From Albimonas donghaensis (GTDB lineage: Bacteria; Pseudomonadota; Alphaproteobacteria; Rhodobacterales; Rhodobacteraceae): 64,000 nucleotides of DNA. Positions 35,349-43,500 of the stretch are shown in pieces. Below the pieces are notes generated by a model that was not told the origin of the DNA, searched no databases, and saw nothing but the letters and a program-made list of their open reading frames with translations. The stretch is from assembly GCF_900106695.1 (NCBI RefSeq), contig NZ_FNMZ01000003.1, forward strand, positions 529,401 through 593,400. The letters run 5' to 3'. The translations under genes and the position numbers were made by a program. Position 1 is the first letter of the stretch; the number at the start of each line of letters is the position of its first letter.

Positions 35349-35846
35349 TCAGACGTCGGGGTCGACCGCCGTGCACAGCACGCGGCTGCGGGTTCCGAAC
35401 TGAAGCAGGCCGGGTCCGTAGGGCAGGATGGAGATGCGCGGCGGTCCCTCGGGCGGCCTCAGGCCGACGGCGTAGCTGACGCCCTGGATCAGGTCGCCCA
35501 CGGTCATCCGGAAGCCCCAGGGCGCGAAGGTGACCGAGAACGGCGAAACCGGCGCGCCCTCGATGTCCATCCAGGCCTCGCCCCGGGGGCAGATGCCCGC
35601 GACGATGACGCCGCCGCTCCAGTCCCCGCGGATGGTTCGGGCGCCGCTCCGCCAGCCGCCGTCCCGGCGCTGGCGGAGCGGTTCCGAAACGACGAGACCG
35701 GGCGTCCTCCCCTGATTCCGCCCACCTTCGTCGTCGGTCACGGGTGATGGCGAAGACGGGGCCCCTCTCCGGCCCGCGGCGCCGTTTCCGGTCCGCTCGT
35801 CCATCGTCATCAGCGCGTCGCTCGCCCTCTGAAACGCACGCAGCAT
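35349..35846 (-). CDS. Hypothetical protein
   Basis: 165-residue protein that I do not recognise. The first 65 residues are polar and probably disordered; the rest looks like a small beta-rich domain (GGVIVAGICPRGEAWMDIEG, PFSVTFAPWGFRMTVGDLIQ, GTRSRVLCTAVDPDV) without membrane segments or signal peptide. ATG at 35846 is well supported by GGAGG six bases upstream. It lies alone between an alkene reductase gene and phaZ; nothing in the context suggests a function. Confidence 0.65.
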   Translation of the reverse strand: MLRAFQRASDALMTMDERTGNGAAGRRGAPSSPSPVTDDEGGRNQGRTPGLVVSEPLRQRRDGGWRSGARTIRGDWSGGVIVAGICPRGEAWMDIEGAPVSPFSVTFAPWGFRMTVGDLIQGVSYAVGLRPPEGPPRISILPYGPGLLQFGTRSRVLCTAVDPDV

Positions 35847-35946
35847 GTTCGGCCTCCGTCCATGCCCCCTGACAGACAGGGTGGGGCCGGACCGGGCCTC
35901 GCGCCTTGACGCGGATCAATCGTTTCGAGGTTCAACAATCCGCGGT

Positions 35947-35977
35947 CCGGGCCCCGACCGCACGGGTCGGGGCCCGG
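35947..35977 (-). terminator. Strong hairpin after phaZ
   Basis: A perfect 13-bp stem (CCGGGCCCCGACC/GGTCGGGGCCCGG) with a 5-nt loop begins 8 bp past the phaZ stop. There is no clear T-run, so it may work as an RNA 3'-end or stability element rather than a classical terminator. Confidence 0.6.
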
Positions 35978-35984
35978 CACCGGA

Positions 35985-37199
35985 TCACTCCATGGCGAGG
36001 ATCATGTTCCGGACCACCGGGTAGATCTCGTGGTCCCAGCGCTTGCCGTTGAACACCCCGTAATGGCCGACATTGGCCTGCAGGTGGTGCCGCTTCAGGT
36101 GCGGACGCAGGGAGGAGCACAGGTCATGCGCCGCCGCGGTCTGGCCGACCGCGCAGATGTCGTCGCGCCCGCCCTCCACCGTCAGCAGGGCGGTGCGGGT
36201 GATTTTGGAGGGGTCGACCTTCTTGCCCTGATACTCGAAGTCGCCGGTGGCGAGCTCGCAGCGCTGGAAGATGCGGTCGATGGTCTCGATGTAGAATTCT
36301 TCGGTCAGGTCGAGCACGGCGAAGTATTCGTCGTAGAAGGTCTTGACCTTCTCGGCCTTCGCCGTGTTGCCCTCCGCGAGGTCCTCATACAGGCCCTTAT
36401 GCGCCGCCTTGTGCCGGTCCATGTTCATGGCCATGAAGCTGATCAGCTGCACGAAGCCCGGATACACCCGCCGACCACCGCCCTTGTAGCGCAGGGGCAC
36501 GGTCTGGATCATGCGCTGCTTGAACCAGCTCAGCGACTTCTCGTTGGCCAGGTCGTTGACCGAGGTCGGGCTTTCGCGCACGTCGATCGGGCCGGCCATG
36601 AGGGTCATGCTGCGCGGCGTGCAGGGGTGCTTGCGCTCCGACATCACCGAAACGGCGACGAGGGTCTGCACGCAGGGCTGGCAGACGGCGAGCATGTGCC
36701 CGCCCTCCCCGATCTCCTCCATGAAGCGGATCAGGTAGGAGACGTAGTCCTCCACCCCGAACTTGCCCGCCGCGATCGGCACGTCGCGGGCGTTGGTCCA
36801 GTCGGTGATATAGACGTCGTGGTCCTGCAGCATGGTCTGCACGGTGCCGGCGAGCAGGGTGGCGAAATGGCCCGACAGCGGCGCCACGATCAGCACCTTG
36901 GGCTGCGGCGTGTCCACGTCCTTGCGGAACCGCAGCAGGTCGCCGAAGGGCAGCCGCAGCGCCACCTCCTCGGTCACCGGAACCTCGCGGTTGCCTACCT
37001 GGACGGACTCGATGCCGAAGGAGGGGCGCGTATGGCTCAGCTCGAAGCGCGACACCATTTCCATCGTCGCCAGCGCCTTGCGCTTGACGTCATCAGCGAG
37101 ACCGATCCCGAACGCGTCACCCAACGCCATTCCCCAACGCGCCGCAAAACGCATCGGGGCGATGAGGTCGTTCTGGAACTGGTAGGTCTGGTAGAGCAT
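35985..37199 (-). CDS. phaZ: Intracellular polyhydroxyalkanoate depolymerase
   Basis: 404-residue enzyme that mobilises stored polyhydroxybutyrate granules in the cytoplasm. VLIVAPLSGHFATLLAGTVQ (near residue 102), DVYITDWTNARDVP (near 128), and the nucleophile region GGHMLAVCQPCVQTLVAV near 166 (a Cys in place of the Ser of ordinary lipase boxes, as in this family) identify the TIGR01849 type. DLCSSLRPHLKRHHLQANVGHYGVF near the end contains the catalytic His region. The start at 37199 (MLYQTYQ) matches homologues; an upstream start would add five residues. It is divergent from a GST gene. The organism therefore probably stores PHA, although phaC is not in the window. Confidence 0.93.
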   Translation of the reverse strand: MLYQTYQFQNDLIAPMRFAARWGMALGDAFGIGLADDVKRKALATMEMVSRFELSHTRPSFGIESVQVGNREVPVTEEVALRLPFGDLLRFRKDVDTPQPKVLIVAPLSGHFATLLAGTVQTMLQDHDVYITDWTNARDVPIAAGKFGVEDYVSYLIRFMEEIGEGGHMLAVCQPCVQTLVAVSVMSERKHPCTPRSMTLMAGPIDVRESPTSVNDLANEKSLSWFKQRMIQTVPLRYKGGGRRVYPGFVQLISFMAMNMDRHKAAHKGLYEDLAEGNTAKAEKVKTFYDEYFAVLDLTEEFYIETIDRIFQRCELATGDFEYQGKKVDPSKITRTALLTVEGGRDDICAVGQTAAAHDLCSSLRPHLKRHHLQANVGHYGVFNGKRWDHEIYPVVRNMILAME

Positions 37200-37325
37200 G
37201 GGGCGGGACTCCAAACCGCAGGGCAGGTCGCGAAAACGCTAGTGCAATTCGTGTTGCAGTGCGAGAGAGTTTAGCCGCGCAATCTGAACGCGCCGATAAA
37301 GAGCACAACTCAAGGGGGTCCCGGA

Positions 37326-37979
37326 ATGGCCAATTCGACCCTGACCATATCGTCCAAGAACTATTCCTCGTGGTCTCTCCGGGGCTGGCTGCTGTGCCGG
37401 TTGGCCGGGCTCGAGTTCGACGAGGTCCCGGTTGATCTCGACGATCCGGACACCCGCCAGGAGCTGCTGCTGCTGTCGCCCTCGGTGCTGGTGCCGCGCC
37501 TGCAGCATGGCGACGTGGCGGTCTGGGACACGCTGGCCATCGCGAATTACCTCAACGAGGAATTCCCCGAGGCCAAGCTGCTGCCGACCGAGAAGGCCAA
37601 GCGCGCGCATTGCCGCGCGGTGTCCGGCGAGATTCATTCGGGCTTTTACAACCTGCGCTCGGCGCTGCCGATGAACCTCAAGGCCAAGCATCAGAAATTC
37701 AAGATCTTTTCGGGCGCTCGGCCGGATGTGGAGCGGGTGAAGGAACTGTGGGCCGAGTGTCTCGACGCCTATGGCGGGCCGTTCCTCTTCGGCCGTCCGA
37801 CCATGGCGGACGCGATGTGGGCCCCGGTCTGCACGCGGTTCAACACCTATGCCGTGCCGCTGGAGCCGAAGCTTCAGGCCTATGTCGACGCCGTGCTGGA
37901 CTGGGACCTGATGAAGGAATGGACCGCGGGCGCGGTGGCCGAGCCCGATGAGATCCTGGAGCTCGAAGTCGAGTTCTGA
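37326..37979 (+). CDS. Glutathione S-transferase family protein
   Basis: 217-residue soluble protein with a thioredoxin-like N-terminal domain (LTISSKNYSSWSLRGWLLCR, residues 6-25, where the SSW-S segment is the usual GSH-binding start; SPSVLVPRLQHGDVAVWDTL near 51) and an all-helical C-terminal domain (GGPFLFGRPTMADAMWAPVC). Typical of the small beta-etherase-like/YfcF-type GSTs in proteobacteria. Substrate unknown. No strong ribosome-binding site seen upstream (AAGGGGG at 37312). Confidence 0.88.
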   Translation: MANSTLTISSKNYSSWSLRGWLLCRLAGLEFDEVPVDLDDPDTRQELLLLSPSVLVPRLQHGDVAVWDTLAIANYLNEEFPEAKLLPTEKAKRAHCRAVSGEIHSGFYNLRSALPMNLKAKHQKFKIFSGARPDVERVKELWAECLDAYGGPFLFGRPTMADAMWAPVCTRFNTYAVPLEPKLQAYVDAVLDWDLMKEWTAGAVAEPDEILELEVEF

Positions 37980-38058
37980 GCCCACCCGTCACGCCGCCCC
38001 GCCCTCTTCGCCATGACCGTTCGAGGGGGCGGCGGAGGCGGGGCGTCTACGCGTCATG

Positions 38059-38089
38059 AACGCCCGTCGGTTGAGTCCGGCGGGCGTTT
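38059..38089 (+). terminator. Intrinsic terminator after GST gene
   Basis: AACGCCCGTCGG pairs with CCGGCGGGCGTT (one G-T pair) and is followed by TTTG. Confidence 0.75.
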
Positions 38090-38440
38090 GCTGTTGCAGG
38101 CCGTCCGCGCGCCTGCGGCGGAATGGCGCGCCTGGGGCCTTCATTGAACAGCTAATAAGTAAGTGACGCCAATAATATCATGAGGTTACTTCCCCGATCT
38201 CGGCGACGTGACAGGGGGAATCGGTCGTCCTGCGCAATGCTCACCCGCCCCTCGTCGCCGTCGCCGCCCCCGCGCGGGGATGTTGCGACGCACAAGCCTG
38301 TCGGCGATGTCCAGTCGGGGCGCTCGATTTAACTATGCGATTAACCTGTGGCCTTCTCCGCGGCGGGGCCTGAAGTTCGCGGCCGATCCCGCCGTCGCTC
38401 GGCCATGCTTCGCCGCCGGGCCAAACGACCGGGGCAAACG

Positions 38441-38470
38441 AAAAGGGCGCCCCCGCAGGGACGCCCTTTC
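38441..38470 (-). terminator. Terminator of tRNA-Pro
   Basis: On the minus strand AAAGGGCG and CGCCCTTT with inner G/C pairs form a hairpin followed by TTTCG, 30 bp past the tRNA 3' end. Confidence 0.8.
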
Positions 38471-38499
38471 GCCTGAGGGGTCGCGCCCCCCTGGAACTA

Positions 38500-38576
38500 T
38501 GGTCGGAGTGAGAGGATTCGAACCTCCGGCCCCTGCCTCCCGAAGACAGTGCTCTACCAGGCTGAGCTACACTCCG
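38500..38576 (-). tRNA. tRNA-Pro(CGG)
   Basis: 77-nt cloverleaf on the minus strand. Acceptor CGGAGTG pairs with CACTCCG; D-arm region TAGCTCAGCCTGGTAGAGC; anticodon stem CTGTC/GGCAG with loop TTCGGGA gives anticodon CGG; T-loop GGTTCGAATCC; discriminator A and encoded CCA. Confidence 0.95.
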
Positions 38577-38793
38577 GACCGTGCATCGCGAGGTCAGCCC
38601 CCGCTTGCGAAGCGCTCGTTAGCAGCCCCCCGGAGGCGGCGCAAGACCGATTGCGCGGCGCCGTAGGGGCGGGGGCTCCGTCGGGACCCTGCGCCGCGCC
38701 CCCTCGACGCGTCCGGACGCGCCCCGGCGCGCGCGGATCCCGCGCGGGGCTTCTTGCGCGCGGCGCATGACGAGGCTAGGTTCCGCCGCGCGT

Positions 38794-38868
38794 TGGGGCG
38801 TGGCCAAGTGGTAAGGCATCGGTTTTTGGTACCGTGTATCGTAGGTTCGAATCCTACCGCCCCAGCCA
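38794..38868 (+). tRNA. tRNA-Gln(TTG)
   Basis: 75-nt cloverleaf. Acceptor TGGGGCG pairs with CGCCCCA; D-arm GGCCAAGTGGTAAGGC; anticodon loop TTTTGGT gives anticodon TTG; T-arm GTAGGTTCGAATCCTAC; GCCA 3' end encoded. The pair 27-43 at the end of the anticodon stem is U-U, a mild irregularity. Confidence 0.95.
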
Positions 38869-38907
38869 GCGCCCCTTTCCTCCCAGACCTGTCGCCGCCG
38901 CGTCGCT

Positions 38908-39246
38908 TCAGCCGCCCGGCAGCTCGATCTCCATGCCCAGCAGCAGGTAGGACAGCGCCTTGCCATGGGCGTCGAGGTTCAGCGAAGCGTTGACGCCGCC
39001 GTCCAGCGCCCGCTCCGCCACGAAGTTCAGCGCCAGCAGGGCCGGCAGCTCATAGCGCCGCACCGGGCCGCGGAAGCGGTCGGGGAACTCGGCGCGCAGG
39101 CGTTCGGGCGTGAGCTGCGCCTTGATCGCGGCATAGGCCTCGCGCGTGTCGGCGATCACCGCGATGGAGGCGGTGTCGCCCTTGTCCCCGGCGCGGGCCG
39201 AGGCGAGGTCATGCAGCTTCGCGGTGCGGGGGCTGTGCCGGGTCAT
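38908..39246 (-). CDS. AtuA C-terminal-like (ferredoxin-fold) protein
   Basis: 112-residue protein matching the AtuA-like C-terminal domain: LHDLASARAGDKGDTASIAV near residue 11 and LGALNFVAERALDGGVNASL-type ending (here LALNFVAERALDGGVNASLN near 71). In many bacteria this domain is fused to the DUF1446 protein; here it is a separate gene overlapping the AtuA gene by 4 bp (ATGA). It probably works as its partner. Function within acyclic terpene or related acyl-CoA catabolism is inferred only from the family name. Confidence 0.85.
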   Translation of the reverse strand: MTRHSPRTAKLHDLASARAGDKGDTASIAVIADTREAYAAIKAQLTPERLRAEFPDRFRGPVRRYELPALLALNFVAERALDGGVNASLNLDAHGKALSYLLLGMEIELPGG

Positions 39247-40619
39247 GCCGTGATCACCTTCACCTGCGGGCGCACGCGCGCCCTGTCGATCAGGACCGAG
39301 CGCGTGACCACCGATTGCGTCACCCGTCCCCGCGCGCCGCCGCCGCCGGCGGGACCGGCGCACCACAGGGCCTCGACCTCGCGGGCCAGGGTCTCCGCCA
39401 GCTCGCGGGAGCGGGAGCGGACCGCCACGCGCAGGCGGACCTCCGGGGCCAGCGCCTCCCAGTCCGGGTCGGGGGCGGCGGCGCCCTCGGTGGGGGTCAG
39501 TAGGGCGCCGAGCCCCAGCAGGTCCACCCGGATCGGGTCCTGGCAGCCGTGAAGCTCCACCATGCGGGTGCGGATGACCTCTCCCGCCAGCCTGGCGCGG
39601 GCCGCGGCGCCGGGGCCGGCATAGGAGATCTCGCCCTCGCCCAGAAAGCCGCCCGCGAAGCCCACCGTCACCTTCAGCCCCTCGGGGCGCGCATGGCCGG
39701 AGGCCCCGTGGACCGAAACCCGGTCCGTCCCGGCCTGCGTGATCGCCACCCCGGAGAAATCGGCGGTGACGTCGGGGGTCAGGTAGGCGGCGGGGTCGTG
39801 AACCTCGTAGAGCATCTGTTCCAGCACCGTGCGCCGGTCGACCAGCCCGCCGGTATCGGGGAGTTTCGTGATCACGGCCGCGCCGTCCGCCCCGACCTCG
39901 GCCAGCGGATAGCCGAGCCAGGCCATGCCGGCCACGTCCTTGCGCCCCGGATCGGCGAAATAGCCGCCGGTGATCTGCGAGGCGCATTCCAGCAGGTGCC
40001 CGACCAGGGTTCCGGCGCCGAGCCGGGACCAGTCCGCGTCCCCCCAGCCGAATTCGTGGATCAACGGCGCCAGCGCCAGCGCCGGGTCCGCGATGCGCCC
40101 TGTGATCACAAGGTCCGCGCCCTCCGCCAGCCCGTCGACCAGCGGCGCGGCGCCCAGATAGGCGTTGGCCCCGATCATCGGCAGGCCGACCTCGCCCAGC
40201 GTGCCTTCGGCGTCCATCAGCTTCATGTCGGGGGTCAGAAGCGCGGCCACGTCGTCGCCGGTGACCACCGCGATCCGCAGCCCCTGCAGGCCCAGCCCGC
40301 GGGCGATCTCCGCCGCCGCCTCGCCCCCCGCCATCGGGTCGGCGGAGCCCATGTTGGTCAGGATGCGCGTCCCCGCCTCGCGGCAGGGCGCCAGCACCGG
40401 GGTCAGCCGGCGCGAAAGATGAGGGTCATGGCCCGGCCGCCCCTCGGCCATGCCGACATGGGCGGCCGCCAGCGTGCGTTCCGCGAGGCATTCGAAGAAC
40501 AGGTAATCCAGCGCGCCGCGGCGGGCGAGGTCCTCGGCCGGGTCCACCCGGTCGCCGGAGAATCCCGCCCCGCAGCCGATGCGGATGGTGCGCGCGTGCG
40601 CGGTCGCGTCCTGCGCCAT
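39243..40619 (-). CDS. AtuA family (DUF1446) protein
   Basis: 458-residue cytosolic protein of the acyclic terpene utilisation AtuA family. IRIGCGAGFSGDRVDPAEDL (near residue 12), LDYLFFECLAERTLA (near 37), RILTNMGSADPMAGG (near 85), GANAYLGAAPLVDGLAEGAD with VITGRIADPALAL (near 150-185) and HLLECASQITGGYFADP (near 207) are family blocks. No mechanistic role is established. The gene for the C-terminal domain follows with a 4-bp overlap. No other atu or liu genes are next to it, so the pathway is uncertain. Confidence 0.87.
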   Translation of the reverse strand: MAQDATAHARTIRIGCGAGFSGDRVDPAEDLARRGALDYLFFECLAERTLAAAHVGMAEGRPGHDPHLSRRLTPVLAPCREAGTRILTNMGSADPMAGGEAAAEIARGLGLQGLRIAVVTGDDVAALLTPDMKLMDAEGTLGEVGLPMIGANAYLGAAPLVDGLAEGADLVITGRIADPALALAPLIHEFGWGDADWSRLGAGTLVGHLLECASQITGGYFADPGRKDVAGMAWLGYPLAEVGADGAAVITKLPDTGGLVDRRTVLEQMLYEVHDPAAYLTPDVTADFSGVAITQAGTDRVSVHGASGHARPEGLKVTVGFAGGFLGEGEISYAGPGAAARARLAGEVIRTRMVELHGCQDPIRVDLLGLGALLTPTEGAAAPDPDWEALAPEVRLRVAVRSRSRELAETLAREVEALWCAGPAGGGGARGRVTQSVVTRSVLIDRARVRPQVKVITA

Positions 40620-40717
40620 GGCCGGCCCTCCCCCTGGTCCCGGGTCTCGTCGCCCGGCGCAGCGACAGTGCCGCGGCGCCGGGCCCGGGTCAAATGGCGG
40701 GCGTCATGCCCGGCGAC

Positions 40718-41284
40718 TCAGCCCGCGTGCAACGGCTTCAGCGCGCCGCCCAGCTTGGCGAGTTCGTCCAGCATCGCCCGGGCGGAGGTCTCATGGATCT
40801 CCTCGGCCTGGAAGACGCCGTCCTTCACCTTCTGGCCGACCAGGGGGACCATCACCTGTTCCAGCAGCGGGACCATGCGCAGGACGGTGAGCAGGCCCTT
40901 GGTGTTGTCCACGGAGCGCACCGCGCCGGAAGCCCCGCCATAGCTGACGAAACCGGCCGGTTTGTAGGCCCATTCCTGCGCCAGGTAGGTCAGCGCGTTC
41001 ACCAGCGCCGGGGTCGGGTGGAAGTTGTACTCCGGCGCCACGAAGACGAAGGCGTCGGCGGCCGCCACGCTCTCGGACCAGGCTTTCGTGTGGTCGTGGA
41101 CATACTTGCCCGACCGCGGATGGTTCGGTTCGTCGAACACCGGCAGCGCGAAATCCGCGAGGTCCACGAGCCGCGCGTCGAAGGCGGGATGCGCCTCCGC
41201 CACGCCCTGAAACCAGGCGCCGACGGCGGGGCCGACGCGGCCGGGGCGGGTGGAGGCGATGATGGTGTGCAGGCGCAGGGTCAT
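40718..41284 (-). CDS. NADPH-dependent FMN reductase
   Basis: 188-residue flavodoxin-fold flavin/quinone/azo reductase. LHTIIASTRPGRVGPAVGAW (residues 4-23) is the FMN phosphate loop, FVFVAPEYNFHPTPALVNAL near 83 the conserved PEYN segment, and AGFVSYGGASGAVRSV near 112 the second FMN contact. Length fits the family. ATG at 41284 begins MTLRLHTI. Physiological acceptor is unknown. Confidence 0.9.
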   Translation of the reverse strand: MTLRLHTIIASTRPGRVGPAVGAWFQGVAEAHPAFDARLVDLADFALPVFDEPNHPRSGKYVHDHTKAWSESVAAADAFVFVAPEYNFHPTPALVNALTYLAQEWAYKPAGFVSYGGASGAVRSVDNTKGLLTVLRMVPLLEQVMVPLVGQKVKDGVFQAEEIHETSARAMLDELAKLGGALKPLHAG

Positions 41285-41439
41285 GAGGCGCGCGTCTCCT
41301 GAAGATCGCGAAGGGGCTCGCAAGGGAGATGTGCGCCCGCCGCCGCCCGATGCAATGGGCGGCGGCGGCATTGGCGGGGCCGGACGGGCGAAGGATTGTC
41401 CGCGATGCGGGGACGGCGCCGCGTCCGGCCCCGATGCGC

Positions 41440-43359
41440 TCAGTCGCCCGGCGTCACGATATCGAACTGAAGGTCGAAATCGTCGAGCATGCCGAAGAGC
41501 CTGACCAGCGCCCCGGCATCCCCCTCCGCCGTCACGGCGCCGGAGGCCAGCGCGTCCTCCACGCTCATCCGGCCCACGATCAGCCCGACCAGCGTCGCGC
41601 GGTCCAGCGTCGCGGTCACGTCCGCGCCCCCCGGCGCCGCGCCGGGCAGCTGGGTCAGCGTCTCATGCGCCAGCGTCATGGCGAAGACCTCGTCCCGGTC
41701 GCTCAGCCGCCATTCGATGCGGAAGCCCAGCCCGGCCGCCTTGTCCGCATCCAGCCGCACCGCCACGAAGTCCAGCAGGGTCGAGGTCGCCACCGCCTCC
41801 AGCAGGTCGGGGCTCAGGATCGGGCGGGGCGGCAGCTTGATCACCCCGTGCCGCAGCTCCTGCGCCGCGTAGAGATAGGCGTTGCGCCAGGTGGCGTTCT
41901 CGGTCTGGTAGCCCAGCTGCTCGAACGCGTCGGCGCAGAGCGCGCGGGCGGGCGCGTTCTCCGGGTCCGCGAAGATGACGTGGTAGAGCACCTGCACCAC
42001 CCAGCGGAACTCGCCCCGGTCGAAGTCCGCCTGCGCCTTGGCGATCACCGACGCGGCGCCGCCCATGTAGTCCACGTATTTGCGCCCCGCCTCGCGCGGG
42101 GGGAGCGGGTTGAGATTGGCGGGGTGGCCGTCATACCAGCTCAGATAGCGCTGGAAGACCGCCTTCACGTTGTGACTGACCGAGCCGTAGTAACCCCGCA
42201 TCCGGAAATCGTCGCGCAGGGAGGGGGGCAGGTCCACCGCCTCGGCGATCTCGGCCGGGCGCCAGCCATGGTTCATCAGCCGCACGGTCTGGTCGTGGAT
42301 GTGCTTGTAGAGATCCCGCTGGCGTTCGAGGAAGGCGATGATCTCGTCCCGCCCCCAGGTCGGCCAGTGATGCTGGCAGATCAGCGCCTCGGTCCGGCCG
42401 CCGAATTTCTGCGCGGCTTCGGCGAGGTAATGCGACCAGATCCGCGGGTCGCGCACCTCCGACCCGCGCAGGGGGCAGAAGTTGTGCAGCAGCGGCGTGG
42501 CGTTCTCCGCCATGTTCAGCACGCCGAGGCCGGGGAAGAACATGTGCATCTCCGCCGGCGCCTCGGTGCCCGGCGCGAGGTGGAACTGGATCTCCACCCC
42601 GTCGACCATGTGGGTCTCCAGCGGCTCCACGATCACCCGGTTGGGGGCGATCAGCGTCACCTGCCCGCGCGCCGTGACCTTGCCCAGCCCCGCGTCCACC
42701 TGCCCGCGGGGCCCCGGTTCCAGCAGCGAGCCGAACTGGAACTGCGCGCGCCGGCTCATGGCGTTGCCGGCGAGCACGTTCTCCCCGCCGATCGCCTCCA
42801 GGAACCCGTCGGGGGCGAAGACGTCGGCGCGTCCGGCCTCCACGTCCTCGGGGGACAGCACGCCGCGGGCGCCGCCGAAATGGTCCACATGGGAATGGGT
42901 GTAGATCAGCGCCTTCACCGGCACGCGGGGGCGGTGGGCGTAGTAAAGCTCCAGCGCCGCCTTCGCGGTCTGGGCGGTCAGCAGGCAGTCGATCAGGATC
43001 AGCCCGGTCTCGCCCTCGATGATGGTCATGTTGGCGAGGTCCATGCCCCGCACCTGCCAGACCCGGTCGACCACCTTGAACAGCCCGTTGGCCATGTTCA
43101 GCCGCGACAGGCGCAGGAGGCTGGGGTTGATCGTGTCGATCTCGTCCTCGCCCTGAAGGAAGTCGTAGGCGCCGAGATCCCAGACCGCCGGCCTGTCGGC
43201 CCGCCCGATGCGGCCGCCATCGGGGACCGGGGCGACATGGCCGCGGCGGGCGTTCTCGAAGTCGCGCCGGTCGGTGAAGTCGAGCTGGGCGCGCATCGCT
43301 TCATGCACGGCGCGGGTCAGCGGTTCGGCCGCCTTGCGGGCCTTCGGGTCGTGGCTCAT
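41440..43359 (-). CDS. Alkyl/aryl-sulfatase with metallo-beta-lactamase fold (SdsA1-like)
   Basis: 639-residue enzyme that hydrolyses primary or secondary alkyl sulfates such as dodecyl sulfate. The binuclear zinc motif ALIYTHSHVDHFGGARG lies near residue 153, further ligands in HMFFPGLGVLNMAENATPLL near 262 and ICQHHWPTWGRDEI near 330. After the catalytic domain come a helical dimerisation domain and an SCP2-like C-terminal domain (DKAAGLGFRIEWRLSDRDEV near 548). No N-terminal signal peptide is evident, unlike secreted SdsA1, so a cytoplasmic location is likely. ATG at 43359 has GGGAGG six bases upstream. Confidence 0.92.
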   Translation of the reverse strand: MSHDPKARKAAEPLTRAVHEAMRAQLDFTDRRDFENARRGHVAPVPDGGRIGRADRPAVWDLGAYDFLQGEDEIDTINPSLLRLSRLNMANGLFKVVDRVWQVRGMDLANMTIIEGETGLILIDCLLTAQTAKAALELYYAHRPRVPVKALIYTHSHVDHFGGARGVLSPEDVEAGRADVFAPDGFLEAIGGENVLAGNAMSRRAQFQFGSLLEPGPRGQVDAGLGKVTARGQVTLIAPNRVIVEPLETHMVDGVEIQFHLAPGTEAPAEMHMFFPGLGVLNMAENATPLLHNFCPLRGSEVRDPRIWSHYLAEAAQKFGGRTEALICQHHWPTWGRDEIIAFLERQRDLYKHIHDQTVRLMNHGWRPAEIAEAVDLPPSLRDDFRMRGYYGSVSHNVKAVFQRYLSWYDGHPANLNPLPPREAGRKYVDYMGGAASVIAKAQADFDRGEFRWVVQVLYHVIFADPENAPARALCADAFEQLGYQTENATWRNAYLYAAQELRHGVIKLPPRPILSPDLLEAVATSTLLDFVAVRLDADKAAGLGFRIEWRLSDRDEVFAMTLAHETLTQLPGAAPGGADVTATLDRATLVGLIVGRMSVEDALASGAVTAEGDAGALVRLFGMLDDFDLQFDIVTPGD

Positions 43360-43374
43360 GCGTTTCCTCCCGTG

Positions 43375-43395
43375 CCGCCGGATCTGCGCCGGCGG
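43375..43395. other. Hairpin between zorD end and sulfatase gene
   Basis: CCGCCGG/CCGGCGG inverted repeat with a 7-nt loop in the 141-bp gap. It may end the zor transcript or be part of the sulfatase leader; there is no T-run. Confidence 0.35.
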
Positions 43396-43500
43396 TTCGG
43401 GAAGGAGCCTAAGCGCTGACGGCGCGCCTGCGCCAGCGCCGATCATCGCGAGCGCGGCCGACGGCCCCTCCGCGGGATCGCCGACAGGCCCCCGCTGGGG

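Larger units (their letters stand above)
37980..38499. other. Gene-free region between GST and tRNA-Pro
   Basis: 520 bp holding two terminators (38059-38089 for the GST gene, 38441-38470 for tRNA-Pro on the other strand) and an AT-richer part (38140-38190, CAGCTAATAAGTAAGTGACG). A plus-strand open frame over 38208-38666 runs through the tRNA gene and is not a protein gene. Confidence 0.55.

Noticed and set aside
38208..38666. Plus-strand frame of 152 codons
   Set aside because: Runs through a terminator and the tRNA-Pro gene and has no protein-like features.
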